From positions 53,106,202 through 53,170,201 of the forward strand of contig CM055312.2 of assembly GCA_029255685.2 (NCBI GenBank): a stretch of 64,000 bases of DNA. Reading direction: 5' to 3'. Under the pieces are notes generated by a model, which searched no databases, was not told the DNA's origin, and saw nothing but the letters and a program-made list of their open reading frames with translations. The stretch is from Silene conica. Its lineage: Eukaryota; Streptophyta; Magnoliopsida; Caryophyllales; Caryophyllaceae. The position numbers were made by a program, and so were the translations under genes. Below, in pieces: positions 48,056 through 57,916 of this stretch (position 1 is the stretch's first letter; each line of letters begins with the position of its first letter).

Positions 48056-48408
48056 AGGTTGTTCCGGATAGGAAGTGCACGCAGCCCAATAGTTTCTGAA
48101 GGCTTACAAAACAGATCTTAAACATTAGTTTAGGGGGTTCTTCCCTCTTCGCTTCTTCTCTTTTACTTTTACTTTTACAAACAATTCTCCCTACTTAAAA
48201 ACCCTATAACATCGTGATGATTCTTTCTCCTTTAGATCGGTTTTCTTCTTCATCTCTTTGGCTGGTAACTTTCGGTATTCTCTACTCTTATTTATCTTTC
48301 ATTCAATTATTTTTCTTATGTTACTATTTCTCTCTTTTTCTATTTCTATTATTGCATCTTTAATTATGATTAGCCAGATCCTTTGCAAGAATTTAGGGGA
48401 GCCATAAC

Positions 48409-50183
48409 TGATACGTGTCTATTTTATGATGTTTTACATCTATTTTTACACGCATTTCAGAGCTCATTTATGAGTTTTTGGTAATTATTTCTCCTATTTC
48501 GTCTACTTTCGTATTTTTATGCATTATTGCAGATTTATGCGGAAATAAGGCGATTTCGAGTCAAACCCGTCTTCAAGTGATTTTCATTACTAAGGACAAG
48601 AAGGAACGAAGCCTAGCGCACATTTCAAGGCCTGAAAATAGCATAAAACAAGGGTGCATACAGTTTACAAGCTTTAACAAGGGAAGAATCGCTTCACAAT
48701 ATTGCAGCCTGTTTCAAATGGCTATATCTCGAATTCTAGAGCTGATAATGGAGTGATTCCAATTGGAGGTGAAATCTTATCCTCTTAGCTTTCCAACGCC
48801 GTGAGAATCGCTTTAATACGATGAGCAACGAAGAAATGGCAGCTGTTTTAAGATCGACGCGCGCTGTAGAATTCGTCAGAACGCAGTACTGCATCTGATA
48901 TTTGGTCGATCGACTGGGTACTATGGTCGGTCGACCAAGGTACCTGATGCGCGAGATTTCAGAAACCCGATAGTTGGTCGATCGACGAGTATCATCCGTC
49001 TATAGACCACATGCCCCATCAGCGAAGATTTCAGACGCCTCATTAAGCCCATGATTAAGCTAGGTTTTGAGGGAAGCAACGACAAATCATTATAAAAGCT
49101 TAATTCCCCCTATGTACTAATCATCTTTTAGGAGCCCTAATCTAGTATTACTTAGAATTCTCTTTAGTTTAGTTTACAATAATCAGTTCTTCATTTTTCT
49201 CATAAAAAACTTCCTGTTCCACGCAATTAGCAATAATAGTCAATCTTTCAGTTCTTATCTTTTCCTAGTTACGATAATTCTTATTTCTCAATTCAGTTTT
49301 TATTCAATTTCATTATTGTTATACCGGATAGTTAGAATCCCTAAACCTAATGTTTGTTAATTGCATGTTTACTGTTTTAATCACCATGTTTATTGTTATT
49401 TTTGTTGTAGTTGTTTTTTTACTGTTATCATGCGTAGGTAATCTCATATGTTAGGATGTAGGTAAGTATTTGCGTAGACCGTATAAACCTGAGCCGACCT
49501 GTAGGAGACTCTGGTCGACCGACTGGCTTAACTGGTCGGTCGACTGGAGTAGTCGGACGATCAACTGAAATAGTTGGTCGATCGACCGACCTCGAGTATG
49601 TTTTCAGACTGTTTTGTTTTGTTAATTATAACACCCTATAATGAGACAGAAAGGAGACTTTTAGGATGTTAGTAATGACTTACCCAAGATTAAAAGATAC
49701 GGGAAAGGCATTGGTTAACGTTTTAAGACGGCTAGGTTACTTTAGACTGAAAGGTATGTGACCTAGAATTTAGGAATCACCCTTATTGTTGACACCCAAT
49801 ATTTGTGAGACCTAGGAACTAATAGCATAGGCCGAAAGGAGCTATTAGGTAACATAGACCGAGAGGATTTGTTACATCCCTTACGCGACTGCGATACATG
49901 TTGACCTAGACTATATAGTGTCGTAGCTTTTACGAACCGATCATCCTAGCATTCTTTTATTTATAAGTTTTATTCGTATCTTAATTTTGTTTCATCTTGC
50001 CTTTACTTTATTAGCCTTGGTGACATATCAAACTTCCAACCCCCCCAATTCGTTACTATAGACATAGACCTAAAACAATTAACACTCCCAACCTCATTGT
50101 GGTTCGACCCTGACTTTCACTATCTATAGTTAAAGTTTAGGAATTATAAATTTTATCTTTGATACCCACAACGACGGGTATCA
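48409..50183 (+). repeat. 5' LTR of the gag-only element
   Basis: TGATACGTGTC to CGGGTATCA, 1775 bp. It contains GGTCGATCGAC and GGTCGGTCGACC-type palindromes at 48904-48985 and 49512-49595. It reads through attagccttggtgacat, where the 3' LTR carries the MITE. Confidence 0.9.
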
Positions 50184-50188
50184 AATTT

Positions 50189-50206
50189 TGGCGCCGTTGC
50201 CGGGGA
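50189..50206 (+). other. primer-binding site (Asp-tRNA type)
   Basis: TGGCGCCGTTGCCGGGGA, five bases after the 5' LTR. It matches the Asp-tRNA complement used by many Ty3 elements of the Athila/Tat group. Confidence 0.88.
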
Positions 50207-50258
50207 GGTAGCGCTAGTGTTAATTATTTTTAGTCTTTTGTCTTTTTCTTTTGCCGTC

Positions 50259-51110
50259 ATGACCATCTCCCCTTTCCCACAATTCGAGCATGAACCATTG
50301 TATGTCTATTGTGATAGATTAACCTCTTTCCTTTCTCAGTCTGACTATCCTGTTAGTATTGGGGAGGTTTGTCGTATCATTTATGATGGAGTTACTGGTA
50401 AAACCTTGATCGAGATTGAGGGAAATTGTGGATGGGATTTTCTTGACCTACCTCATGAGAAGCAATGGGAGCTTCTTAAAAATCTAATCCGAGCCAGTGG
50501 AGATACAGAGAGGTATGAGAGCGCTGATTTTAGTAATCCGGATTCTTCTGCCGAGAGTGATCTTATCACTCCCGTTGCTGAAGATTCGCTCATTCTTGAT
50601 GGGGATGAGTATGATAGGTTACTTGATTCTCTTTCCCTCCCTGTTGATGACACTGACTTCGATACAGCTGATGAGTTAGAAATTCATCCCTTGACTGACC
50701 AATCTATTTTTTTAGGTGTTAGTAATGAACATGTTTCTGATACGTTTGAACCTTCGGTTAATGAACCTTGTTTTGTGCAGGATTCATTTGTTAACATTTC
50801 TGATGTTCTTGATAATATTAGTGAATGTTATGTACAAGGATTCTTTACAAAGGATCCTTCGGAGGCTTTGATGTGTTTTGAGACATGTGCAGGTAAATCT
50901 CTTGCTCAGGAGGCTGATTGGGATGCTCCAAAAGTTGCAACTCCAGGGACAGGGTCCATAGGCGATAGAAAAAAAGATGTTCTCGATCGAGTAGTACCAC
51001 TTACTCGATCAAATGATGTAGAGAACGAGATCACTCAATTGAGTGATTCTATGGCTGAAGAAAATCAAGAGCCCGAAGAAGAAGAAACCAAAGAAGGTAT
51101 CGGCCCATGA
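50259..51110 (+). CDS. gag-like protein of the non-autonomous element
   Basis: An open frame of 283 codons from ATG 50259, in the gag position 50 bp after the primer-binding site. The first about 90 residues look like an LTR-retrotransposon gag N-terminus: FEHEPLYVYCDRLTSFLSQS, then CRIIYDGVTGKTLIEIEGN and LPHEKQWELLKNLIRASGD. The rest is acidic and low in conserved motifs, ending in a glutamate-rich tail. No zinc knuckle or protease is present. A further open stretch in the next frame (about 51100-51270, GAGNPGRWKARAKGDDPP) may be a continuation after a frameshift. Codons 243-262 overlap a CTCGATCGAG motif, so the palindromes extend into coding sequence. Likely packages its own RNA or is no longer used. 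Confidence 0.65.
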   Translation: MTISPFPQFEHEPLYVYCDRLTSFLSQSDYPVSIGEVCRIIYDGVTGKTLIEIEGNCGWDFLDLPHEKQWELLKNLIRASGDTERYESADFSNPDSSAESDLITPVAEDSLILDGDEYDRLLDSLSLPVDDTDFDTADELEIHPLTDQSIFLGVSNEHVSDTFEPSVNEPCFVQDSFVNISDVLDNISECYVQGFFTKDPSEALMCFETCAGKSLAQEADWDAPKVATPGTGSIGDRKKDVLDRVVPLTRSNDVENEITQLSDSMAEENQEPEEEETKEGIGP

Positions 51111-53454
51111 CTTGGGAGCTGGCAACCCCGGAAGGTGGAAGGCTAGAGCTAAGGGTGATGACCCACCTATCTACATGGTGGAGAGAAGCTCATCTACCCA
51201 AATCACCATAGCTGAAGGGGTAGCTTGTAGTCAGAACCAGTGGTCAAAGAAATTCCGCATCCTTCGCGGATAACTTCTCCTTATCGCTCATTTTCTTTTT
51301 AAGACTTTTTATTTCTGTTTTCGTTAAGACTTTTCGTAGTTGGTTTGTTTTAGACTTAGACTTTTGCTTTGTTGTTTTGTTTTAAGACTTTTTAGACTTG
51401 GTACTTTGGGATGTTGCGCATGTTTTGGGCGCATAAATGTTATTCACAGGTTTGAAAAAGGATTAACTCGGACCAAACGAGTTAATTCTGAGAAGCAAAA
51501 GAACGCTGCACAGGAAGTGCGGTCGACCGACCAGAAGCATCGGTCGGTCGACCAGATCACTGCAACCCAGTAGTCACTGTTATCTGTCACTTGGTCGGTC
51601 GACCAGGTGATGTGGTCGATCGACCACTGTAGCTGCTACAGCCTGTTCGTATTTACCTCGGAAAGCGTGCAAGCACGATTAAATAGTTTTTCTCCTTACT
51701 CTTTCTTTTATGTTTTCATTTTCCTTCTCATTTTCAAACCTTTGAACTAGCATTATCACCCAAAACACCGTTAATCCCCGAAAAGGGTTTATCTTTGTGT
51801 TTCCTTTTTCAGGTCCTTGGAGTGGCACTGCTAGCCACCGAAACCTCCTAAGCTCCCGCTGGTTTGGGGAGGTTCCCATTACGCTTAATCTTGTGAGTTC
51901 TTTCCTTGTTTTCCCTTTGTTTTCCCTTTGTTTTTCCTTCTATGTTTTTTTTATATATAACCTTTGCTTATGCTAATGCACAATGGGGACATTGTGCGAT
52001 TTGGTTTGGGGAAGGGTTTTATGTAGCATGCATTTATTTCATTGCATTTTGCCATACGTTTATTGCATTTCTATCTTGCATCGTTTCTTTTATTTTTTTC
52101 CTTGCATATACAAAAGAAAAATCCAAAAAAAAATTGAAAATTCAAAAATTTCAAAAAAATGCACGTTTATTTTAGCATATAGGTCGAGTCGGAACGAGAG
52201 TATTTCTATGATGACTTTGCATTTTCATATGTTTATGCCTAAGCCTTGCTTCTCAACCTGTTTAGTATAGAAGCATATGCATAGTCTACGAGTTTTTTGT
52301 CAAACTGGTCGTTAATCTTGAAAACTTGACTTTTATCTTTGGCAAACTACTATACATTCTGAGTTTTAGAGCTTATTTCTGGTTTCATTCATGACCAGTT
52401 ATCTAGGATGTGAGTAGTACTCCCCTTGAGACATGTTACATCAAAATGCATAAACATGAACGTAGCCTGCTATATACCTGTATGCTATCTTATTTTGTGA
52501 TTTGTGACACGTGCATTTGAGGTCCCTTTTTCTTATTTCACCCATAAGCCTCACATTACCAAATTTGCCTTTTTGTCCCTAAAACTACATCCCACACTTA
52601 GCCTACCTTAACCAAGCTAGTATGTGTGGTCACGGGAACATGAGTCACCTTCGGTTGTTGTATGTTCATGTGAGAAAAGAAAAAAGAAAAAAAAAGAAAG
52701 AAAGAAAAAAGAAGGAAAAAGAAAAGAAAAACAGAAAAAGAAAGAAAAATCAAAAAAGTACACTGCAAGTCAGTCCACCGACCGCATCACTTGGTCGGTC
52801 GACCAACTGACAGAAACAGAAAAGTGCAGTTTGTTCAGAAAATGCCTTTTTTTGACATTTATTACTCCCGTACTTCATCCATATCATTTGGGAGTCAGTT
52901 TCCTTTGAAAGAGTGTGAGTTAAGTGCTACAAAATAACACCGTGTTTGAGCTCCTTGGGTTGAAAGTTGTGAAATTCGTTGTTTGGATCCCAGTTTTCTA
53001 GCTTGGCTATCTAACTCCACTTATCCAAAAACATCTTAAACTTTCTTACCCATTACCTCACATATCTTTCCTTACCTCAGCGTGTGTCAAAGTCACTTGA
53101 TTGATATGTGTATGCACGGTTGTAGAGTTTATTTTCATGTTAGATTGCAGACATATTTTCATGGGTCGAAATTAGGTGAGTGTCTTTACAAATTACTTCT
53201 TTCTATCTTCTACATACACTCACCCTGTGCTTTTTGAGTGATTTGAGCGACCCGCGAGAGTCCATTGTGAAAAGTCTCTATAGTTGATAGATTAGCAAGT
53301 TTGACAACTTCATAATTCGTTTGCATAATTCAATTACTATTTCATTGTTGACTTTGCATTAAATTGATTTGGGCTTACATTTGCATTTCGCTCTGAGATT
53401 GAAATCGTTCCATTAGTTTAAGATCGAGTCTAGTTCTTGCTTCAGGGCAAGCAA
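51111..53454 (+). mobile_element. non-coding internal region of the gag-only element
   Basis: Contains GGTCGACC palindromes at 51520-51630 and 52795, a purine-only tract at about 52674-52747, and purine-rich stretches like the 3' polypurine tract (ggtttggggaag at 52003). No conserved ORF. Confidence 0.7.
52674..52747 (+). repeat. polypurine low-complexity tract
   Basis: About 75 bases of almost only A and G on the plus strand inside the gag-only element, producing spurious lysine-rich ORFs. Confidence 0.9.
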
Positions 53455-53470
53455 GGTTTGGTTTGGGGAA
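53455..53470 (+). other. polypurine tract of the gag-only element
   Basis: ggtttggtttggggaa immediately before the 3' LTR start at 53473, where plus-strand DNA synthesis would begin. Confidence 0.75.
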
Positions 53471-55124
53471 TTTGATGCGAGTCTATTTTATGATGTGTTA
53501 CATCTATTTTTACACGCATTTCAGAGCTCATTTATGAATTTTTGGTTATTATTTCTCCTATTTCGTCTACTTTCGTATTATTATGCATTATTGCAGATTT
53601 ATGCGGAAATAAGGCGATTTCGAGTCAAACCCGTCTTCAAGTGATATTCATTACTAAGGACAAGAAGGAACGAAGCCTAGCGCACATTTCAAGGCCTGAA
53701 AATAGCATAAAACAAGGATGCATACAGTTTACAAGCTTTAACAAGGGAAGAATCGCTTCACGATATTGCAGCCTGTTTCAAATGGCTATATCTCGAGTTC
53801 TAGATCTGATAATGGAGTGATTCCAATTGGAGGTGAAATCTTATCCTCTTAGTTTCCAACGCCGCGAGAATCGCTTAAATACGATGAGCAACGAAGAAAT
53901 GGCAGCTGTTTTAAGATCGACGCGCGCTGCAGAATTCGTCAGAACGCAGTACTGCATCTGATATTTGGTCGATCGACCGGGTACTATGGTCGGTCGACCA
54001 AGGTACCTAATGCATGAGATTTCAGAAACCCGATAGTTGGTCGATCGACAGTATCATCGGTCTATAGACCAAATGGCCCATCAGCGAAGATTTCAGACGC
54101 CTCATTAAGCCCATGATTAAGCTAGGTTTTGAGGGAAGCAACGACAAATCATTATAAAAGCTTAATTCCCCCTATGTACTAATCATCTTTTAGGAGCCAC
54201 AATCTAGTATTACTTAGAATTCTCTTTAGTTTAGTTTACAATAATCAGTTCTTCATTTTTCTCATAAAAAACTTCCTGTTCCACGCAATTAGCAATAATA
54301 GTCAATCTTTCAGTTCTTATCTTTTCCTAGTTACGGTAATTCTTATTTCTCAATTCAGTTTTTATTCAATTTCATTATTGTTATACCGGATAGTTAGAAT
54401 CCCTAAACCTAATGTTTGTTAATTGCATGTTTACTGTTTTAATCACCATGTTTATTGTTATTTTTGTTGTAGTTGTTTTTTTTACTGTTATCATGCGTAG
54501 GCAATCTCATATGTTAGGATGTAGGTAAGTATTTGCGTAGACGGTATAAACCTGAGCCGACCTGTAGCAGACTCTGGTCGACCGACTGGCTTAACTGGTT
54601 GGTCGACTGGAGTAGTCGGATGATCGACTGAAATAGTTGGTCGATCGACCGACCTCGCGTATGTTTTCAGACTGTTTTGTTTCGTTAATTGTAACACCCT
54701 ATAATGAGACTGAAAGGAGACTTGTAGGATGTTAGTAATGACTTACCCAAGATTGAAAGATACGGGAAGGGCATTGGTTAACGTTTTAAGACGGTTAGGT
54801 TACTTAAGACTGAAAGGTATGTGCATGACCTAGAATTTAGGAATCACCCTTATTGTTGACACCCAATATTTGTGAGACCTATGAACTAATAGCATACGCC
54901 GAAAGGAGCTATTAGATAACATAGACCGAGAGTTTTTGTTACATCCCTTACGCGACTGCGATACATGTTGACCTAGACTATATACCGTCGTAGCTTTTAC
55001 GAACCGATCATCCTAGCATTCTTTTATTTATAAGTTTTATTCGTATCTTTAATTTTGTTTCATCTTGCCTTTACTTTATTAGCCTTAGGCCCTGTTCTTT
55101 CTGGCTTATTTTCACCCCGTTTCA

Positions 55125-55275
55125 GTTCAGCTCAGCTCAGCTCTATTCAATTCAGTTCAGTTCAGTTCAGCTCAGTTCAGTTCAGCTCAGCTTCATTCAG
55201 TTCAGTTCAGTTCAGTTCAGTTCAGCTCAGCTCAGCTCAGCTCAGCTCAGTTCAGTTCAGTTCAGCTCGACTTTA
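55125..55275 (+). repeat. TTCAG/CTCAG pentamer array, left
   Basis: More than 25 consecutive pentamers TTCAG or CTCAG just inside the left terminal inverted repeat. The right side (56145-56285) carries a matching array, also reading TTCAG/CTCAG on the plus strand. Spurious serine-rich ORFs result. Confidence 0.92.
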
Positions 55276-55288
55276 TTAAGTTCACCCA

Positions 55289-55290
<2 letters not shown>

Positions 55291-55355
<65 letters not shown>
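55291..55355 (+). repeat. (TTA)n microsatellite
   Basis: Perfect trinucleotide run of about 21 units inside the Harbinger derivative; a second shorter (TTA/AAT) region lies at about 55495-55540. Confidence 0.95.
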
Positions 55356-55754
55356 TTATTTATTAATTATTAATTATTATTCTATTTATTATTATTAATT
55401 AATAATTATTATTATGATTAGTATTGTTGTTTTTGTTGTTGTTTTTATTATTTCATCATCTTATTATTATTTTATATATATTTTTATTGTTTATAATAAT
55501 AATAATAATAATTATTATTATTATTATTATTATTAGTAGTAGTAGTAGTAAACATGAAAGAGTGGAAAAATGTAATTGAGAAGTAAAATTTGATACCATT
55601 CAAATAATAATATTTGTTAACACAATCGAAAATCATAATCTTGAAAATATAAATATCATTAACAAAGACATCATCTATGTTGCTTCGCTATTGACTTCCG
55701 TATCGTCTTGATGTGCTTCATTATCGAGGTCATTATAGACACCAATATCACACC

Positions 55755-55925
55755 CTATTTTTTTTGAATTTCTTTTCGAACTTTATTCATGAGTTTCTTC
55801 CGTTCGTTATCATCCATGTTTGAATCTGTTATTCCTTGAATACTTTGATGTTGTATTACTGGAATACCAAGTTTATGCATCCGAATGAAATTATGAAGTG
55901 TAGACGTGGATTCAAGTGATTAAAT
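55755..55925 (-). pseudogene. PIF/Harbinger transposase C-terminal scrap
   Basis: On the minus strand a short frame reads STLHNFIRMHKLGIP and ends DDNERKKLMNKVRKEIQKK before a TAG. LHNFIR is the conserved C-terminal motif of Harbinger-type DDE transposases (DDE_Tnp_4). It supports the superfamily call from the TSD and termini, and shows that the element arose by internal deletion of an autonomous copy. The catalytic region is absent. Confidence 0.65.
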
Positions 55926-56144
55926 TAAGTAAGTACATTTTTTTAGCCTAGATATGGTTAGTTTGGACAATACTTTAATAAAATGGTCATTTGGCCTAGA
56001 TATGGTTACTTTAATAATATAATTATTTTTTAAAAAATCACAAAATTTATATTAATCGAACTTTTTTTATATTATTATTAGTTATTACACTTTCATTAAA
56101 CATTTATATTCAGTTTATTTCTATTAATTTCTGTTTCATTCAGC

Positions 56145-56285
56145 TCGATTAAGTTCAGTTCAGCTCGATTAAATTCAGTTCAGTTCAGTTCAGTTCAGCT
56201 CAGCTCGATTCAGTTCAGCTCAGCTCAGCTCAGTTCAGTTCAGTTTAGCTCAGCCCCATTCAGTTCATCTCAGTTCAGTTCAGCT
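56145..56285 (+). repeat. TTCAG/CTCAG pentamer array, right
   Basis: Array of TTCAG/CTCAG pentamers with GCTCGATT interruptions next to the right terminal inverted repeat of the Harbinger derivative. Confidence 0.9.
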
Positions 56286-56719
56286 CTAAAAAGCCAGAAA
56301 GAACAGGGCCTTAGTGACATATCAAACTTCCACCCCCCCCATTCGTTACTATAGACATAGACCTAAAACAACTAACACTCCCAACCTCCTTGTGGTTCGA
56401 CCCTGACTTTCACTATCTATAGTTAAAGTTTAAGAATTATAAATTTTATCTTTGATACCCACAACGACGGGTATCAATAACATAGGTAGAATGAATTGAT
56501 TTATTTATCTTTGATTAGACTTGGTTATAATCGTCACATTTATTTGCTTTTGATTGTTTGAGTCGACGCATTCAATTAATTGATTTGATACCCCTTGTCC
56601 TAGATCGAAAGATTGGAATATGGAAGATCGGTGACGAAGAAAACAAAAAAAAAGAAAAAACCCTAGAGGGCGATTTTGAGGCGGCAGGAAGGCTCTTTGA
56701 AGCTGAATTATGTGCAACT

Positions 56720-57845
56720 ATGGTTAGGAATTCCGCGTCAAAATCTGCCGAATTCTGCAACATTACTCGCAGGAAGGGGTCTAAGGCAAGCACTAATGAT
56801 CAGAGTACTCAAAACAATGAGAAACAACAGCAACCTAATGGAGAAGATGCAAAGAAATATGGCAGTATGCAGAGTATTGTGGGGGTAGCACCCTTCAATC
56901 TTAAGGATGATGATGATGATTTGGAGGAAGTGAATGATGATACAACAAGCAGAAAAGAATCATTATCAGAGGGAGAAAGAAGATATAAAAGATAATAACG
57001 GAGGAACCAGAAGAACTCATCAAAATAGAACAAGAAGATGTGCAGGAGGAGTTGGAGTACTGGAAACATGCCATTTATGGATACATCATAGGAGTAAACC
57101 CTCCTTTCCAGTGGTTGAAGGGTTCTTACGTAGAATATGGAAGCATCATACCATAGATAACATCTCATTTATGCCGAATGGTGTCTTCTTGGTAAGGTTT
57201 CAAACTTTAGAGATGCAAATGAAGGTCCTGAATGCAGGGAACTACATGTTTGACAGTAAACCTGTCATTATAAAGCCTTGGCAGGAGGATGTGGACCTAG
57301 AAAAAGAGGATGTTAAAAGTGTACCATCATGGATTAGAATGCACAAACTACCCATTCAATATTGGGGCAATAGTTTGCCAAAAATAGCTGGCATCATAGG
57401 CCCCTTTATCAAGAAAGACGTAGCAACAGAATGCAAGCCAAGGTTCGGATATGCTAAGGTTTTGGTAGAGTTACAGGTCGATCAAAAATTTCCTGACAAA
57501 GTAAGATTTCAAGATGAAAAAGCAAATGTCAGAGAAATAGAAATTGAATATGAATGGAAGCCTGTTCTTTGCAAAGCATGTAAAAACCTGGGTCACAGGA
57601 GGGAAGAATGTCGGATAAAACAACCTATGGTGATGCCAGTCAAGCAAGTTTGGAAAAAGGTGGTGCCACCAGCAGAGAAAGTTCTGATACCACCTGCCAC
57701 AAACAAAGCAGGCCTGGAAAACCCATGGATTATACCAAGGGTGACTGGGGCAGGAGAAAGAAACGAAGAACCAGTCATTGAGCAGCTTCAGGACTTCCCT
57801 GAGCTCATACCAAGAGAGACATGTAAGCCTAAAGAACAAGTATAA
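56720..57845 (+). pseudogene. LINE ORF1, DUF4283 and zinc knuckle protein
   Basis: Likely start at ATG 56720 (MVRNSASKSAEF). Two frame changes near 56990-57100 interrupt it, after which it reads VEGFLRRIWKHHTIDNISFM, PNGVFLVRFQTLEMQ and WIRMHKLPIQYWG. These are typical of the DUF4283 domain found in plant LINE ORF1 and related proteins. A CCHC knuckle, CKACKNLGHRREEC, follows at about 57570. The C-terminus is proline- and basic-rich. It would bind LINE RNA in the ribonucleoprotein particle. Ends at TAA 57843. Confidence 0.85.
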
Positions 57846-57916
57846 TCCTCAACTAGCAGCTGTTCTCCTAGTAGAGGTATGTCAGAAAAGGGTACCATAC
57901 CACCATTATCTGATCA

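Larger units (their letters stand above)
55088..56310. mobile_element. PIF/Harbinger deletion derivative (Tourist-like)
   Basis: Perfect 20-bp terminal inverted repeats GGCCCTGTTCTTTCTGGCTT and a TTA target duplication (55085-55087, 56311-56313); the 5' LTR of the host element is the empty site. Both subterminal regions are arrays of TTCAG/CTCAG pentamers. The middle holds a (TTA)n run and a minus-strand scrap of transposase. Length 1223 bp. Confidence 0.92.
48409..56476 (+). mobile_element. gag-only non-autonomous LTR retrotransposon (LARD/TR-GAG-like)
   Basis: 5' LTR 48409-50183, primer-binding site 50189-50206, 3.3-kb internal region with one gag-like ORF, polypurine tract 53455-53470, and 3' LTR 53473-56476 (1.78 kb without its nested MITE). 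The target duplication ATAAC lies at 48404-48408 and 56477-56481. No pol sequence is present. The Asp-tRNA-type primer-binding site is usual for non-chromoviral Ty3 elements such as Athila, suggesting trans-mobilisation by such a partner (inference). Confidence 0.88.
53473..56476 (+). repeat. 3' LTR of the gag-only element, with nested MITE
   Basis: TGATGCGAGTC to CGGGTATCA. It matches the 5' LTR closely; the extra length is the 1223-bp MITE and its 3-bp TSD. It contains the same GGTCGATCGACC palindromes (53966, 53988, 54035, 54576-54655). Confidence 0.9.

Noticed and set aside
48478..48756. 92-codon ORF, also found at 53542-53820
   Set aside because: Present in both LTRs of the gag-only element because they are copies; it overlaps U3/R sequence and has no recognisable domain.
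52622..52908. overlapping Lys/Arg-rich ORFs
   Set aside because: They result from a purine-only tract in a non-coding part of an LTR element.
55055..55279. serine-rich repetitive ORF
   Set aside because: Translation of the TTCAG/CTCAG pentamer array of the Harbinger derivative.
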